A DNA stretch of 64,000 nt from Saxidomus purpurata (Eukaryota; Mollusca; Bivalvia; Venerida; Veneridae): assembly GCA_022818135.1 (NCBI GenBank), contig JAFMSR010000009.1, positions 17,010,077 through 17,074,076 of the forward strand. The letters are read 5' to 3'. Of the stretch, positions 11,453 through 21,960 are shown piece after piece (within the stretch, counting starts at the first letter, position 1; each line of letters begins with the position of its first letter). Position numbers and translations under genes: made by a program. Below the pieces are notes generated by a model, which made no database searches, was not told the origin of the DNA, and saw only the letters and a program-made list of their open reading frames with translations.

Positions 11453-11618
11453 GATGTCAGGCACGTGCCGATGTCGTGTTCTTGCTTGACTCAAGCGGCA
11501 GCGTAGGTCATGTAGATTTCCGACGAGTGAAGCAATTCGTTCATAACATGGTTAGCGACCTACAAATCGGCAAGGATAAGACCAGGATAGGATTGGTGAC
11601 GTATAGCTCCAAGAGCAG
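11453..11618 (+). CDS. Exon: vWA4, first part
   Basis: The acceptor attaag precedes a Cys codon, then ADVVFLLDSSGSVG with a perfect MIDAS DxSxS. The exon ends in phase 2 after RIGLVTYSSKS. The second copy (63,459-63,624) differs only by silent changes. Confidence 0.9.
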
Positions 11619-12006
11619 GTACTTTTTTCATGTATTTCCATATTTGCCGTTCCTTTCCGATCCACATTCACCTAGACTCATATCATAACTTTCTTTTGCC
11701 TAATGAATGAGCGAATGTTTATGTCCTGTAAATATTTATAAAGATTTTGTGATGAAATGTTTGGATATTATTTGAAAATACGTTTAACTTTGTAACATTA
11801 ATGGTTGTACTAATACGGACTATTTTGCAGAGTAATATCAATTTTAAAGTAAGACGAATGTTAACACAGAACTATTTTTTAAACGTTGACAGAGATATTA
11901 GTTCGAGGGTAGCTGGAAAGGTAACTCTTTGCAGGGATTAATATTGAAGGATGGCTTACACTGATTGTATATGAGAAAGTTGACAATTTCTTACGGAATC
12001 TAGGAA

Positions 12007-12100
12007 AACCTACCAAGTTTTGATTGAAAATACCAGAACTAGACGTACTGGTATTTTCAATAAAAAATACGGGTATTTTCAATCAAATATTGGTAGGTTT
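12007..12100. repeat. Nested palindrome / hairpin
   Basis: Arms of about 28 bases (12,007-12,034 and 12,071-12,100) are near-perfect inverted repeats built on cctaccaa and ttgattgaaaatacc. An inner pair (gaaaataccag / ctggtattttc) offers an alternative, shorter hairpin. Probably a hairpin-type MITE or its remnant in the vWA4 intron. Confidence 0.7.
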
Positions 12101-12220
12101 CGCTGGTATGCAGCACGTTTGTAGATAACTGAATTACCGTTGCAACACTTAAGTTTGCTGTCACACATTTTGCCCTGTAATAGCATTTATTACAGTAAAT
12201 TTCTCATTTTCTCATTCCAG

Positions 12221-12387
12221 GCATGGTTTCTACATGAGTAAATATTACAGTTTGTATGAGTTACAAAATGCTATCGCTGGCATAAGTTACGAATATGGCG
12301 ACACCAACACAGCCTCTGGTCTCCGGTTGGTCAGAGAACGATACTTCAATGGGGTTAATGGAGATAGGGGAGAAATACAGAACTTCC
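12221..12387 (+). CDS. Exon: vWA4, second part
   Basis: This exon enters in phase 2 after acceptor ctcattccag and leaves in phase 1 (ttcc|gtaagt). It carries the loop ISYEYGDTNTASGL, which supplies the intact MIDAS Thr. The end GDRGEIQNF leads into the next strand in the following exon. Confidence 0.85.
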
Positions 12388-12754
12388 GTAAGTTTCAAAA
12401 TATTTCAAATAGTATGTACGTTGCCTTTACTTAAACTACATATGTGTTATTTACAAATGATTATTGTCTAATTATAAAACGGAGATTTTTTTCAATAATC
12501 TTCGAAGCCTATTGTGAAATTTGGTGTAGGACTTTTGTATCTAAGCACACAGAAAGTATTCCGAAAATTGGTATGAAAGTATACGTGTACGGTTCAACTT
12601 CATATCAAAACATTGTTTCTTTGCTGCTATTATGTCTAACATTTTTGGTGTAGTTGTATACATGTTTGTGTTTACTTGAAATATTCAAGCGCATGCATAC
12701 AAAAAGAGGCTGGTCACTTCCCATTATGGAACTAAATGAAGTAGTTAGAAAATA

Positions 12755-12940
12755 CAGTAAATTCCGTATATATAACGTATCCGGATATAGCAAAATCTGG
12801 ATATAAGGAACATATTTTCCCTTCACGATTTATTTTCTTTCTTTATTTTATATGAAAATGTTATGCGAATAAACATACTTCGGATATAAAAAAGCAAGTT
12901 AAAGTGGTCCAAAGTAGTTCGTTATAAACAGAGATTACTG
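12755..12940. mobile_element. TA-flanked MITE
   Basis: A 186-bp element starts cagtaaattccg and ends with the inverted match of cagtaatctctg. Both ends continue to a shared tataacg block. TA dinucleotides flank both sides (12,753-12,754 and 12,941-12,942). The CAGT ends with a TA duplication are typical of Tc1/mariner-superfamily non-autonomous elements. Confidence 0.6.
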
Positions 12941-13037
12941 TATCGAATTTATCAGATCCTCAGTTACAAATATAAGTACTATTTTATGTCATTGTCCATT
13001 TCAATTTTTCATTTTTATGGCATATTCAAATCGCACC

Positions 13038-13660
13038 GTCCGTCCGTCTGTCCGTCCGTCTGTCCGTCTGTCTCTGCATCTCCACTTACAAATTTTTGTC
13101 CGGACTGTAACTCTGTTGTGCATTGAAGGATTTTAAAATAACTTGGCACAAATGTCTAGCACATCAAGACGACGTGTCGCGTGCAAGACCCACGTCCCTA
13201 GCTCAAAGGTCAAGGTCACACTTAGACTTTGAAGGCAATGGATTCCTCTATATGCATATATGCACATATTCGTGTCCGGACTGTAACTTTGTCATGCAAT
13301 AAAGGATTTTAAAATAACTTTGCACAAATGTCTAGCACATCAAGACAATGTGTCGCGTGCAAGACCCACGTCCTTACCTCAAAGGTCAAGGTCACATTTA
13401 GAGTTTTTAGGTAATGGAATCCTGTATATATGCATAATTTGTGTCCGGACTGTAACTTTATCATGCTTTGAAGGATTTTAAAATAACTTGGCACAAATGT
13501 CTAGCACATCTAGCCGATATGTCGCGTGCAAGACCCAAGTCCCTACCTCAAAGGTCAAGGTCACACTTAGTGTTTAAAAGTAATGGAATACTGTATGCAT
13601 GGTTACTCTGTCATGCATGGAAGGATTTTAAAATTACATAGCACATTTATTGAGCACATG
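13038..13660. repeat. GTCC microsatellite plus ~175-bp tandem repeat
   Basis: A ccgtccgtctg run leads into about three and a half copies of a roughly 175-bp unit. Each has gtccggactgtaact, gaaggattttaaaataac, ttggcacaaatgtctagcac, tgtcgcgtgcaagaccca and caaaggtcaaggtcacac. The units resemble a repeat widespread in bivalve genomes. Located in a vWA4 intron. Confidence 0.85.
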
Positions 13661-14127
13661 GAGAGGACACAGACTGAGAGGCACCTCTTTCGGGGGCATT
13701 CGTCACTTGTGAAGTTGTGAGGGACAGCTCTTGTTCAGTTTTTCTTTCATAAGTTCCGTTCTCCCATTATTGTTTTCTGTTTTAGATAGTATGTGTACAT
13801 GAAACAAAACTAGCAATAAGTTTACAGGGATATAAAACGAAACCTAAAACCTTTGTGATTCATCACAACTATTAAGCAGCCATCTGCCTTCTGCAACAAA
13901 TACTGAATCATCCCAATTGACCATGTCTAATTCTACATTTTGTAAGCATACCTATATTACGAAGCAACGTCCATCAAGTTGCCATCTATTGATACATCTA
14001 TTGTTATTTATGTTTGATTGTACAAGCCTTTTTCAGTTTTTACTAGATACGATATAAGTCATTATCCATAAATGATTATGTTTTGTCGTTGTCATGGTAA
14101 CTTTTTAAGCTTTATTTCTTCCTGCAG

Positions 14128-14205
14128 TTGTCGTCGTGACAGACGGTGTTTCCAACATAGATCCTGACCAGACAATAGTGGAAGCTAATACTCTAAAGGA
14201 GCAAG
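14128..14205 (+). CDS. Exon: vWA4, third part
   Basis: A short 78-bp phase 1-1 exon after acceptor cttcctgcag coding VVVTDGVSNIDPDQT and ending LKEQ before donor gtgtgt. It supplies the intact MIDAS Asp (TDG). Its frame joins both neighbours without a stop. Confidence 0.83.
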
Positions 14206-14214
14206 GTGTGTGAA

Positions 14215-14480
14215 AGCAAATAGTTTTTGAGCTTTAATGCCTCTGTGAAGTAGTAAATACGGCATCCGTTTACTAATAGTTTCAAGGGGGATACAGGTTC
14301 GAACACTGGTCAGGCCACTAGTGGTTTGTCCATGTGCAAGAAACCTTGTATGACAAATGCAACATTCAACCTATTTTTGAATGACAACATTGCTGATTGT
14401 TTCTCTGAAAGGTGATTGGTTATGTCTCTTTAGCAACCATATAGGATGATGTCTATATAGCAATTAATATAAACTGAGAA
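14215..14480 (+). mobile_element. Possible SINE remnant
   Basis: A B-box-like caggttcgaacactgg near 14,296 and a loosely related upstream stretch suggest an old tRNA-derived SINE. No clear A box or target duplication is visible. Confidence 0.3.
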
Positions 14481-14779
14481 ATTGTGCAGCGCAGTCGAGC
14501 TAAACGCATACTACATATCAATTAAACTGAAATTTAATAGTATCTATAGATTGTTTTAAAATCATCAAAACTATGTTCCTTCCTTCTTTGAGTAACACTC
14601 AACTTACAACAAAACATTTATATTTATTTCACTATATATCAACAGTTAACGAAGTTTGACTTACAACGCTCTCCTTGGCATATATCACAATAACCAAAAA
14701 CGTAGAAACGGTTCATTGAACGATGTTTATTTGTAGACCTTGAGTTTGTTTCTGTTTATATCTCTGCAATATCTTGAAG

Positions 14780-14932
14780 GTGTGCACGTTTACGCTGTTG
14801 GTATTGGCAAGTTCGATCCATTTGAGATTAACAGTATTGCCAGTCCGCCAGCATCCCAGAACGCCTATATACTCAGTGACTACACTGCTTTGTCCAACAT
14901 CTCCAGCAGTATCATCAAGGCGACTTGCCGAG
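14780..14932 (+). CDS. Exon: vWA4, C-terminal part
   Basis: After acceptor tatcttgaag this phase 1-1 exon codes VHVYAVGIGKFDPFEI and ends SSSIIKATC before a gtaaga donor. It carries the terminal vWA Cys. vWA4 is thus split over four exons while vWA5 is on one. A second, decayed copy of this exon end and its donor follows 84 bp downstream. Confidence 0.87.
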
Positions 14933-15071
14933 GTAAGAATCGCGAATTTCATCTTGCTTAAACATCAAATTTTTAACCAAATTTGTTCAGCAGTATTATC
15001 AAGAAAACTTTCCGAGGGAAGAATCGCGAATTTCATCTTTGCTTAAACATCAATTTTCTCGCCAACATGTT
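14904..15071. repeat. 84-bp tandem duplication of an exon end and its donor
   Basis: Bases 14,904-14,987 contain the last coding bases of vWA4, the donor and early intron. They are repeated at 14,988-15,071 with changes. The second donor is broken: gtaagaat has become ggaagaat. Only the first copy should therefore be used as a 5' splice site. Confidence 0.85.
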
Positions 15072-15305
15072 AAATGCCTTTTCATAGGTATTTTGATATT
15101 GGCATTTCCATTATTTGACTAAGTACATATAAACATGTTGTTATAATTCGTTACATGTGTTAAAACATAAAAGCACGTTTTTGTCATATTGAATCAATTT
15201 GATTTTACATTGTATATGTGTAGAAAAAGCTATTAGCTATATTTGTGAATTTTTATATTGAGCAACTCAAAGTCGGATAACATCTGTTGTTTATTTTTCT
15301 TTTAG

Positions 15306-15419
15306 ACCCTACAGTATGCGATGATAACCCTTGCAAAAACCGTGGTATATGTGTGCCAGGAATAAATGGACCTTTCTGTGAGTGCAGAGCCGGCTACAGG
15401 GGAGAATTCTGTCAAGACT
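15306..15419 (+). CDS. Exon: EGF4 domain
   Basis: A 114-bp phase 1-1 exon (acceptor ttcttttag, donor gtacgt) with six Cys: VCDDNPCKNRGIC ... FCECRAGYRGEFC. The usual NGG is NRG here, and the Asx-hydroxylation residue is Pro. It sits between vWA4 and vWA5. Confidence 0.92.
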
Positions 15420-15695
15420 GTACGTAACTCAATATTCAAGAATACCCAGCATTTTAAATACATGTCAATCTATATCTTACTCCAGTACCATTCCCAAGCT
15501 CGACAAATAAAGTAGCCCGGAAAGGTTTGCATTTATCAGTTTTGCGGTCAACCCTCGAGTTGATATTAGGCGCTAATGTAATTTTTAGATGAAATGTATT
15601 TTCAAGATTAATTTCTATTGTAATTGAGCAATGTAATCATGATTTATGGTACGTTTTTGAAATGCATATAAAAAGAAGATCTTATTTTTTTCCAG

Positions 15696-16279
15696 CCTGT
15701 GTCACTGTAAAAGATATCTACTTCCTCATGGACAGTTCGGACAGCGTTGGCCAGAGAAATTTCCAAACCGCGCTCAACTTCATAGCCAGCGTTGCTGAAG
15801 AGTTCAGCACTGAAGGTAGCTACAACAGGTTCTCCTTGCTAACGTTCAGTGATGATGTTCAAATCGTCTTCTCTCTCGGTCGCTACAGCAGACTCCCAGT
15901 TTTACTGAACGCCATCAGATTTGCACGTTACAGGCCAGGCAATACTAACACAGCAGGTGCTTTACAAACCGTAGCTGAAATAGCAGTGGATGCTTTGGGC
16001 GATCGTTATGACGCTGAAAACATTATATTCCTTATCACTGATGGCAACGGTAACGTTCACGAGGGTACCACAGTCAGCGAGGCAGAATATCTGAAAGATA
16101 AAGGAGCAAGGATTATACCTATCGCTATTAATATGCAAGATTATTCCGAAATTGAACAGATAGCGACAAATAAGAATGATATATTCAAAGTCAGTGATTT
16201 CAGTAACTTAGAATCTATTTTAGATGACGTTATTGTAACGACTTGTAAAAATGGTAATGAAATTACCACTGGTAAATAA
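15696..16279 (+). CDS. Exon: vWA5, complete on one exon, possible C-terminus
   Basis: After the acceptor tttttttccag a single exon codes a whole vWA domain. It has the opening Cys, strand IYFLMDSSDSVG with perfect DxSxS, loop PGNTNTAGAL with the MIDAS Thr, strand IIFLITDGNG with the MIDAS Asp, strand ARIIPIAI and the closing Cys in VTTC. The frame reaches TAA at 16,277-16,279 after NGNEITTGK. However, actg|gtaaat at 16,271 is also a plausible phase-1 donor, which would make NEITT a linker like the 3,809 microexon. No convincing downstream exon was found up to 18,650, so the stop is preferred with modest certainty. Confidence 0.9.
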
Positions 16280-18649
16280 CATTTTTATTCATTGTATTTT
16301 GTGTTAAAATTTTCAACAAAAAAGAGACATTGAATCATATTGTGTAATTTAGCTTGCTTTTCTGTACCCGCTGGCGAATTCAAAAAAATGTTTGTAGGTT
16401 TTTCTCGCTTTATCAAATACGCGGATTGATAACACGTCATTATGACGTCATGTTCTCGTCACAAATGCTAGATGAATGTTGATTCTCAGTGTAGGCGAAA
16501 AATTGAATGAATGCTTCAGATTTACTACATTTTTGGTAGTTTGAGTTCAAAAGTGTACATATGTAATACGAAAGACATTTTCATTGAGACAAAACCTTCT
16601 TTGTTAAGCAAATTATGTTGTGTATATAGCAATGCTTATGCCCATATTAGGTATAGATATGATGATGGATGTTTCAACATACAATACTTTATAATGGGAA
16701 ATAATAAAATCTGCTTGTACAATATACATCTGTTTAATAAATGCTTCAATGACTTCGTTAGAATATATTATAATTAGACGCTTAAATACTGTACTGAGAT
16801 TCATTTTGCTCATACTATCTTTATTATTTCCATATTTTCATTTCATCTTATGTTTTTATATAAGGTTATATCTAAATTAGGGTTTGTCCAAATAACTTAG
16901 TATCAGATCAGTCTTGTTGTGTGATCGGACATAGTGAATATGCATTTCCTAGGGTTAGAATTTTTTTTTTTTTTTTTTTGCTCGAGATACAATGTAAGTC
17001 GATATCGTCCTTTTTAATAATTTTATCATTTGATTGTATAGTGTCCTTTTCAAAGTTGTGTAATGTATTTACCACAAAAATTTACGAATCAAGTACAGTG
17101 TGCCAATTATTTACAGACTTAGTATCACGCGGTACTTGCGAATCGTGCGTGGCACTAATCCGATGTCATGTGACATCCATGAAGCTGCTGTAGTATGAAC
17201 GAACTCTGCGAGGCATCCGCGTGATTTTCATGAAATTTTATGCAGTCCGCGTGATTTTCATGAAGTGTTCGGCATTCAGGTACCAAGCACTACATGATTT
17301 TCGCGACCCCAGTACCACGAGATAATCACGAAGTCAGTTTCCCCGTAACCTTCAAGAACCTGGTACCACGTGACATTTGCGCACCATAATTAGATATAAC
17401 ATTATAGGATTATTGTTGTATATATCATTTTGTTTGTTTTCACATTATTTTGTACGAATGAATAATATGTAAAATACTGAAATCCAGTTTATATCAGGCG
17501 GTATCACAAAATCTAAAAATATAGTCCTTTATTGAAAAGATAATTTGAAAAACACACACAGGGGCATGTTTTTGAAAGTTTGGTCTACAAAATCAATGCA
17601 TTTCACTGTCTGAATATCACCTTTGTAAGTTCTTTCAGCATATTTAGTAAACTTGTCACATTTCCTAAGCGTAATTTAAGAATTAACCAAGCATATTTCT
17701 ATACGCATGTATATTCATGTATTTTTTTCATATATATTTATTAGAATAATTATATAAGTAAAGTGAACACGCTAAAATTTACTTCATACCTTTATAAGTA
17801 ATTTATATTTACGTTGCACTTTTTAATTATTTTCTTTTTTTTTAAATATGATTTACATGATTTGAATTTCGCGTAAACTTCTAATAAAATTCTCCTGGAA
17901 ATTTTCCCGACATCAATTTGTTTATACGCAAAATCAAATGTCAAAACCTATTGAACTGCTGTATAAAATAATGTGTTTGGTGTATCAAAAATATGTAAGC
18001 TTTTTACAGTTCCTATGGTCATATTGTTAAGACATTTCCATTGCAGATAAAAACGGCACTTCATGGACTTTTGATTAAATATCAACGTAACTTTGATTTC
18101 CCATGTATGTCTTAATATTCGTTTATCCAGAGAAAAAAAAAATTTCATTTGTTCAATACATTCTAGATGTAAAGAAATCTTTATTTTTCCTTTGCTATCG
18201 TGCATGCTTTTTCATTTGTCACGAAGGTTTTGTGTGATGAAACCGATTCTCTTGAATTATATGTTAACATGCAACTTACAATCGTGTTTTCATACTACAT
18301 TGTATATTGATTATATGTAACATGTAACTTACCACGTGTTTTCGTAGTAGAATATATTGATTATATGTCAAAATATAAGTTACAATCAGTTTTAATAAAT
18401 ATTTAGCAACTATCTATCTTTTAGTGACAATAAGGTTTATTTAGGTTTTTACATTTAGCGATTACGAGAACAGAAGTTACGTCAGGTGTTACGTCATAAG
18501 ATGTCAAAACTTTAAAAAAAATAGATGAAGAACAAATTTCATTTGCATGCTTAGAAAACTTAGTTAATTATCAAGAAAGAAGAAAGTTTGATTCATTCTT
18601 ATTAAAACGAATTAAATTTTTGTAGAGCTAACTATCTTTTAAAGTTTTA
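16280..18649. other. Non-coding, AT-rich stretch
   Basis: No exon, tRNA-like promoter or conserved frame is recognised. It contains a T-tract near 16,964 and the degenerate repeat cluster at 17,100-17,395. Confidence 0.5.
17100..17395. repeat. Cluster of degenerate short repeats
   Basis: Two near copies of tccgcgtgattttcatgaa, about 40 bp apart, are followed by related pieces (catgattttcgcgacc, taccacgagataatcacgaa, taccacgtgacatttgcg). It looks like an old tandem repeat of 35-45 bp with richer CpG content than its surroundings. Confidence 0.5.
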
Positions 18650-19679
18650 TTACCCTCTAGGACCGTCAAAAAAGATTATCATCAAAAAAGATTATCATTG
18701 ATTTTTTCTATTCAATGGGAATAAAACTGAGATACAAAAAGGTAGAATCTATATTCTAGCTGTAACTTGTAGTAAATTTCGGCAACTAATGTCTGTCTGA
18801 AAATTATGACGGTCACTTTGAAGGGTAATTTCACTTGGAAAGGTAATACCACTTTTTTAGCTTTCACGTGATACCGGTAAATTTTGTTAACATATATGAA
18901 TACGAACACGGACACTATTTCTGCTTTTAATAAAGTATTCGATATTTTATGAAAATGTGTTTTGCTCTTTATGTATCCCTGTATTTTCCGCCTGTTGAGT
19001 TTAGTTAACCATTTTCATATAAGAGGCAGACTGCAGCTTTCCTGGCTTTTCACACAACACTCAACTCCGCAACTTTCACTGTAATCACAAACCTGAAACA
19101 AATGTAGTACATTTTCAGCATGATTATTTGTGACTCAATATAAAATGCCACTAATGTCAGTCCAAAACCAAAAGCTTCATCCACCAGCTCAGCATTCTGT
19201 GTTTTCCAATATCGCGAAATCTAACGACAAAATAACACATTTTGCTTATGATCACACTACTACTGAAAATTGTCCGCCACCGATGGAACCAACTGCTACA
19301 CTGTTATTGAATCACTGCAGCTCAATGATATAAGGTATTCTAACCGTTTTTTCAATATTTCAAATCTCCTGATGCCCCTGCCAAAATGACCCCCGCATTC
19401 CCGGCAAATTCTAGACAGACGTGCTTTCGTTCTTGGCAGCCATTACGTCACTACTGCAAGATCAATGTCACTGGTTTCACTTTCATTAAATCACTAAATC
19501 TCAATACTTGACAATGAATATGCATATATAGCACGCATTAATATTTTCAAATAAAACCATGCAGTGCCACTTTGGTCTGCATTTTACCTCTAATTTGTAA
19601 ATTTGACCCTGGCCAATTCGCCCCTTACAGCCCGAAACCCCATACTGCCTCCTTATAGGAGGCTAAACGTTACGTTTTT

Positions 19680-19908
19680 CATTTTTCATGGTTTAACGCC
19701 CGTTTCAACCGTATTACATGTACTGTACATGTGTACAGTTTACTTACCAACGTTTCTGGAACGAACCAGTATTGTACCCTATCTCCCGTATGCAACTGCC
19801 AATTTTCTCACATAAAAAGACGTGGTCCGCAGCAGAGCTCGAGCTTACGACCCTCTATCAGTAGGAGTTATAACATTCCGACCACGAGGTTATGTAGGAG
19901 GATTGTTT
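19680..19908 (-). mobile_element. tRNA-derived SINE
   Basis: Read on the minus strand, the head (aacctcgtggtcgg) is followed by ggtcgtaagctcgagctc in the B-box position, then by a body with cgggagatagggtac and the end ggttgaaacgggcgttaaac. Related elements lie at 39,780 (its partner in the other arm), 40,733 and 51,165. The class-II-like spacing suggests a Ser/Leu-type tRNA origin. Confidence 0.65.
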
Positions 19909-20521
19909 TAATCAGTCTTTTTTCGAAGATACCAAGACAAACAACCCCATCCAATCATTATAGCATGCGAGACGAAACAATACGTATCTTTGAAAAAAGA
20001 TATACGAACGTAGTAGCCATTGTGTTCTTCAGTTATGTAAAGTACATACAAGTATTTCCTTTTATGTGTGTTGCTTTCTTGATGTATAATCTCCTCTAAT
20101 CTCAGAATTTCGCATCGTAAATTTTGAATTTTCTGCACCTAACGCTGTAAAACCAAATTACTCACAAAAGGAACGAAATAATTCGTAGCTTTATTTCATT
20201 GAAATAGCAGCGTACGAGAGAGAGAGCGCGAGAACAAAATATTTGCGTAAATAGTCCGGAATATTTAAAGTGTAAACATTAAATGACATTATAAACAATC
20301 GGGAAATTGTAATACACTATGGAAAGGTACTTTAAATTGTAAATTACAAAATCAGTAGTTTTTAGAGGGAAAATCAACGAATTATTCCTGAAATTGCCAA
20401 CGCATGTATTTCCAAGTACTCATACCTTTACATCGCCTAGACGATCTCAATTTCATAGCACGGTTATTTGCTATGCTTAAGTCCGTTTTATAATCCGGTA
20501 TTTATATTCAGTCTTTTGATA

Positions 20522-20770
20522 ATGAGAACCCCTGAAGGATTTTAAAAAATTTATTCCCGAGAGCCACGCATAAGTTAGGTATGAAATGTTTAGTTTTGTA
20601 ATTGCCCCGTATGCTTGGATAAAACTGCACCCCAGATTTTATTTAATGAGAACCCCTGAAAGCTTAAAAAAAAAAAATTCCCGAGAACCCCGCAAATTTG
20701 TAATATATCAAATGTTTAGTTTTGTAATTACCCTGTGTGCTTGGATAAAACTGCACCCCAGAAGTGTTGT
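20522..20770. repeat. Two-copy ~125-bp tandem repeat
   Basis: Two successive copies carry tgagaacccctgaa, attcccgaga, tttagttttgtaatt and gcttggataaaactgcaccc. The other arm (near 39,030-39,150) has one copy, so the second arose after, or was lost since, the block duplication. Confidence 0.75.
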
Positions 20771-21960
20771 GTGTACCCTGCACCCCAGGTGCATGAAATA
20801 CCATGATATCACTTGAGGAAGTGTGTCCGTTCGTCCTTCTTCGTTTCCGCTCAATGACTTGAGATCTATATGACCTATATTCGTCAAACTTTATATAATG
20901 ATTGTTCTTACTGAGCAGATGGTTCTCAATGTTTTGGGGTAAAAATAACTCATACCATGTTGAAAGCAAATGCTTGTGCCTTTTACACCAGTGTAGATCA
21001 TGATCAGCCTGCAGTATTTGTGCAGTCTCTTCGTGATCTATACTTTTCAGTCAATAAGCACCGTTTTAAATAACTTAATATACTTTCTACATAAAAATAC
21101 GTACATTTGTATATGACCAGGGTATAGTTTAATGCCTTAAGATACTTCTTTGTTGATTTTAATTTGTCACTGTGAACAATGTGAAAGATGAACAATCAAT
21201 AGTATAAACAAAGGTTAGTTGGTTAGAAATATACAGGTATCCAAAGAGAAGCAAAATTACATAAAACGTTTTACATTTCTGTGCAGTTTTCTTGGCGAAC
21301 AATTTTTGTTTCTTTCTGGCTTCGAATTTTGCATATTATTCAAATATAACTGACAAATGGTATGCTTCCTACTGTACTTTACTTAATTTACAGACGAGAT
21401 GTATGGAAACACGCCAGAAATTTGCATAAACTGTTAGTTTTAAGCTGCCAGTGATAAAATCTTAGTTTTACGTCATTTTCTGTATTCCAGCATTCATGCA
21501 CAGATTTAAAAAACAGATTTAAAAAACGAACGAAAGGCATGCAGTGGAAATTACTTTTTTATGCTTTCAGCGAATTGTACAATTGATCTTTGGCTGATAA
21601 GCAATATTTTATATTTAGTAAATTATATACAGTTATTATAAACAACTTGATATTCTTACAATATTAATTATCAAAGTATACAACTTTTACATAATGTAGT
21701 CTGTTATCTAAATTAAGATGTCGTTTTATAAAATGGTATTTATCTAGTTATGCATGTACGTCTGAACTCTTGAATAAAAAATAGTGTCAAACTTATGAGA
21801 AACCAATAGCCTTTCTATAGCTCAGTAATTGCTTGCAGGCTAGATAAAATGGCCAGAAGCAACGCTACTTAAGCTTGGCTTACTTGCCACCAAATATTAT
21901 TGTATCGGGTTTAATGAATTTCACTTTTGTTATGTCGTATTTTACCATTGCCATTTTGTG

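Larger units (their letters stand above)
5382..12000. repeat. Large duplicated block, copy 1
   Basis: This block is nearly identical, in the same orientation, to 52,490-64,000 and contains the vWA3, EGF3 and first vWA4 exons. Copy 1 has about 320 bp (5,472-5,795) that copy 2 lacks, about four more 45-bp units and one more 29-bp unit. It has no transposon where copy 2 has one. The match reaches base 12,000 only because the window ends at 64,000, so the true right limit is unknown. Confidence 0.92.
1..16279 (+). other. Gene model: multi-exon vWA/EGF secreted protein, 5' partial
   Basis: Sixteen exons with consensus GT-AG borders join in frame into a chain of vWA and EGF domains: vWA1 (end only), EGF1, vWA2, EGF2, short linker, vWA3, EGF3, vWA4, EGF4, vWA5. 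Every domain border is a phase-1 intron, the hallmark of exon-shuffled extracellular proteins. vWA domains begin with a Cys and end with a Cys just before the border, as in matrilin-type vWA modules. The family (matrilins, AMACO-like and related invertebrate matrix or shell-matrix proteins) is secreted and mediates protein-protein contacts, often through a metal ion held in the vWA MIDAS. The first exon starts before the window, so signal peptide and promoter are not visible. The 3' end is either the TAA at 16,277 or a donor at 16,272. The exact orthologue cannot be named. The domain assignment is secure; joining all exons into one transcript is inference from order, strand and phase. Confidence 0.85.
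18650..21960. repeat. Duplicated block, direct arm (matches 37,809-40,315 inverted)
   Basis: The sequence from 18,650 to 21,960 matches the reverse complement of 37,809-40,315 in the same order, with indels. Landmarks are caatgggaataaaactg, a SINE, the block around 20,900 with agatcatgatca, and ccattgccattttgtg at the end. Bases 18,990-19,680 and one unit of the 20,522 repeat are absent from the other arm. It lies immediately upstream of the lectin A unit. Confidence 0.88.
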
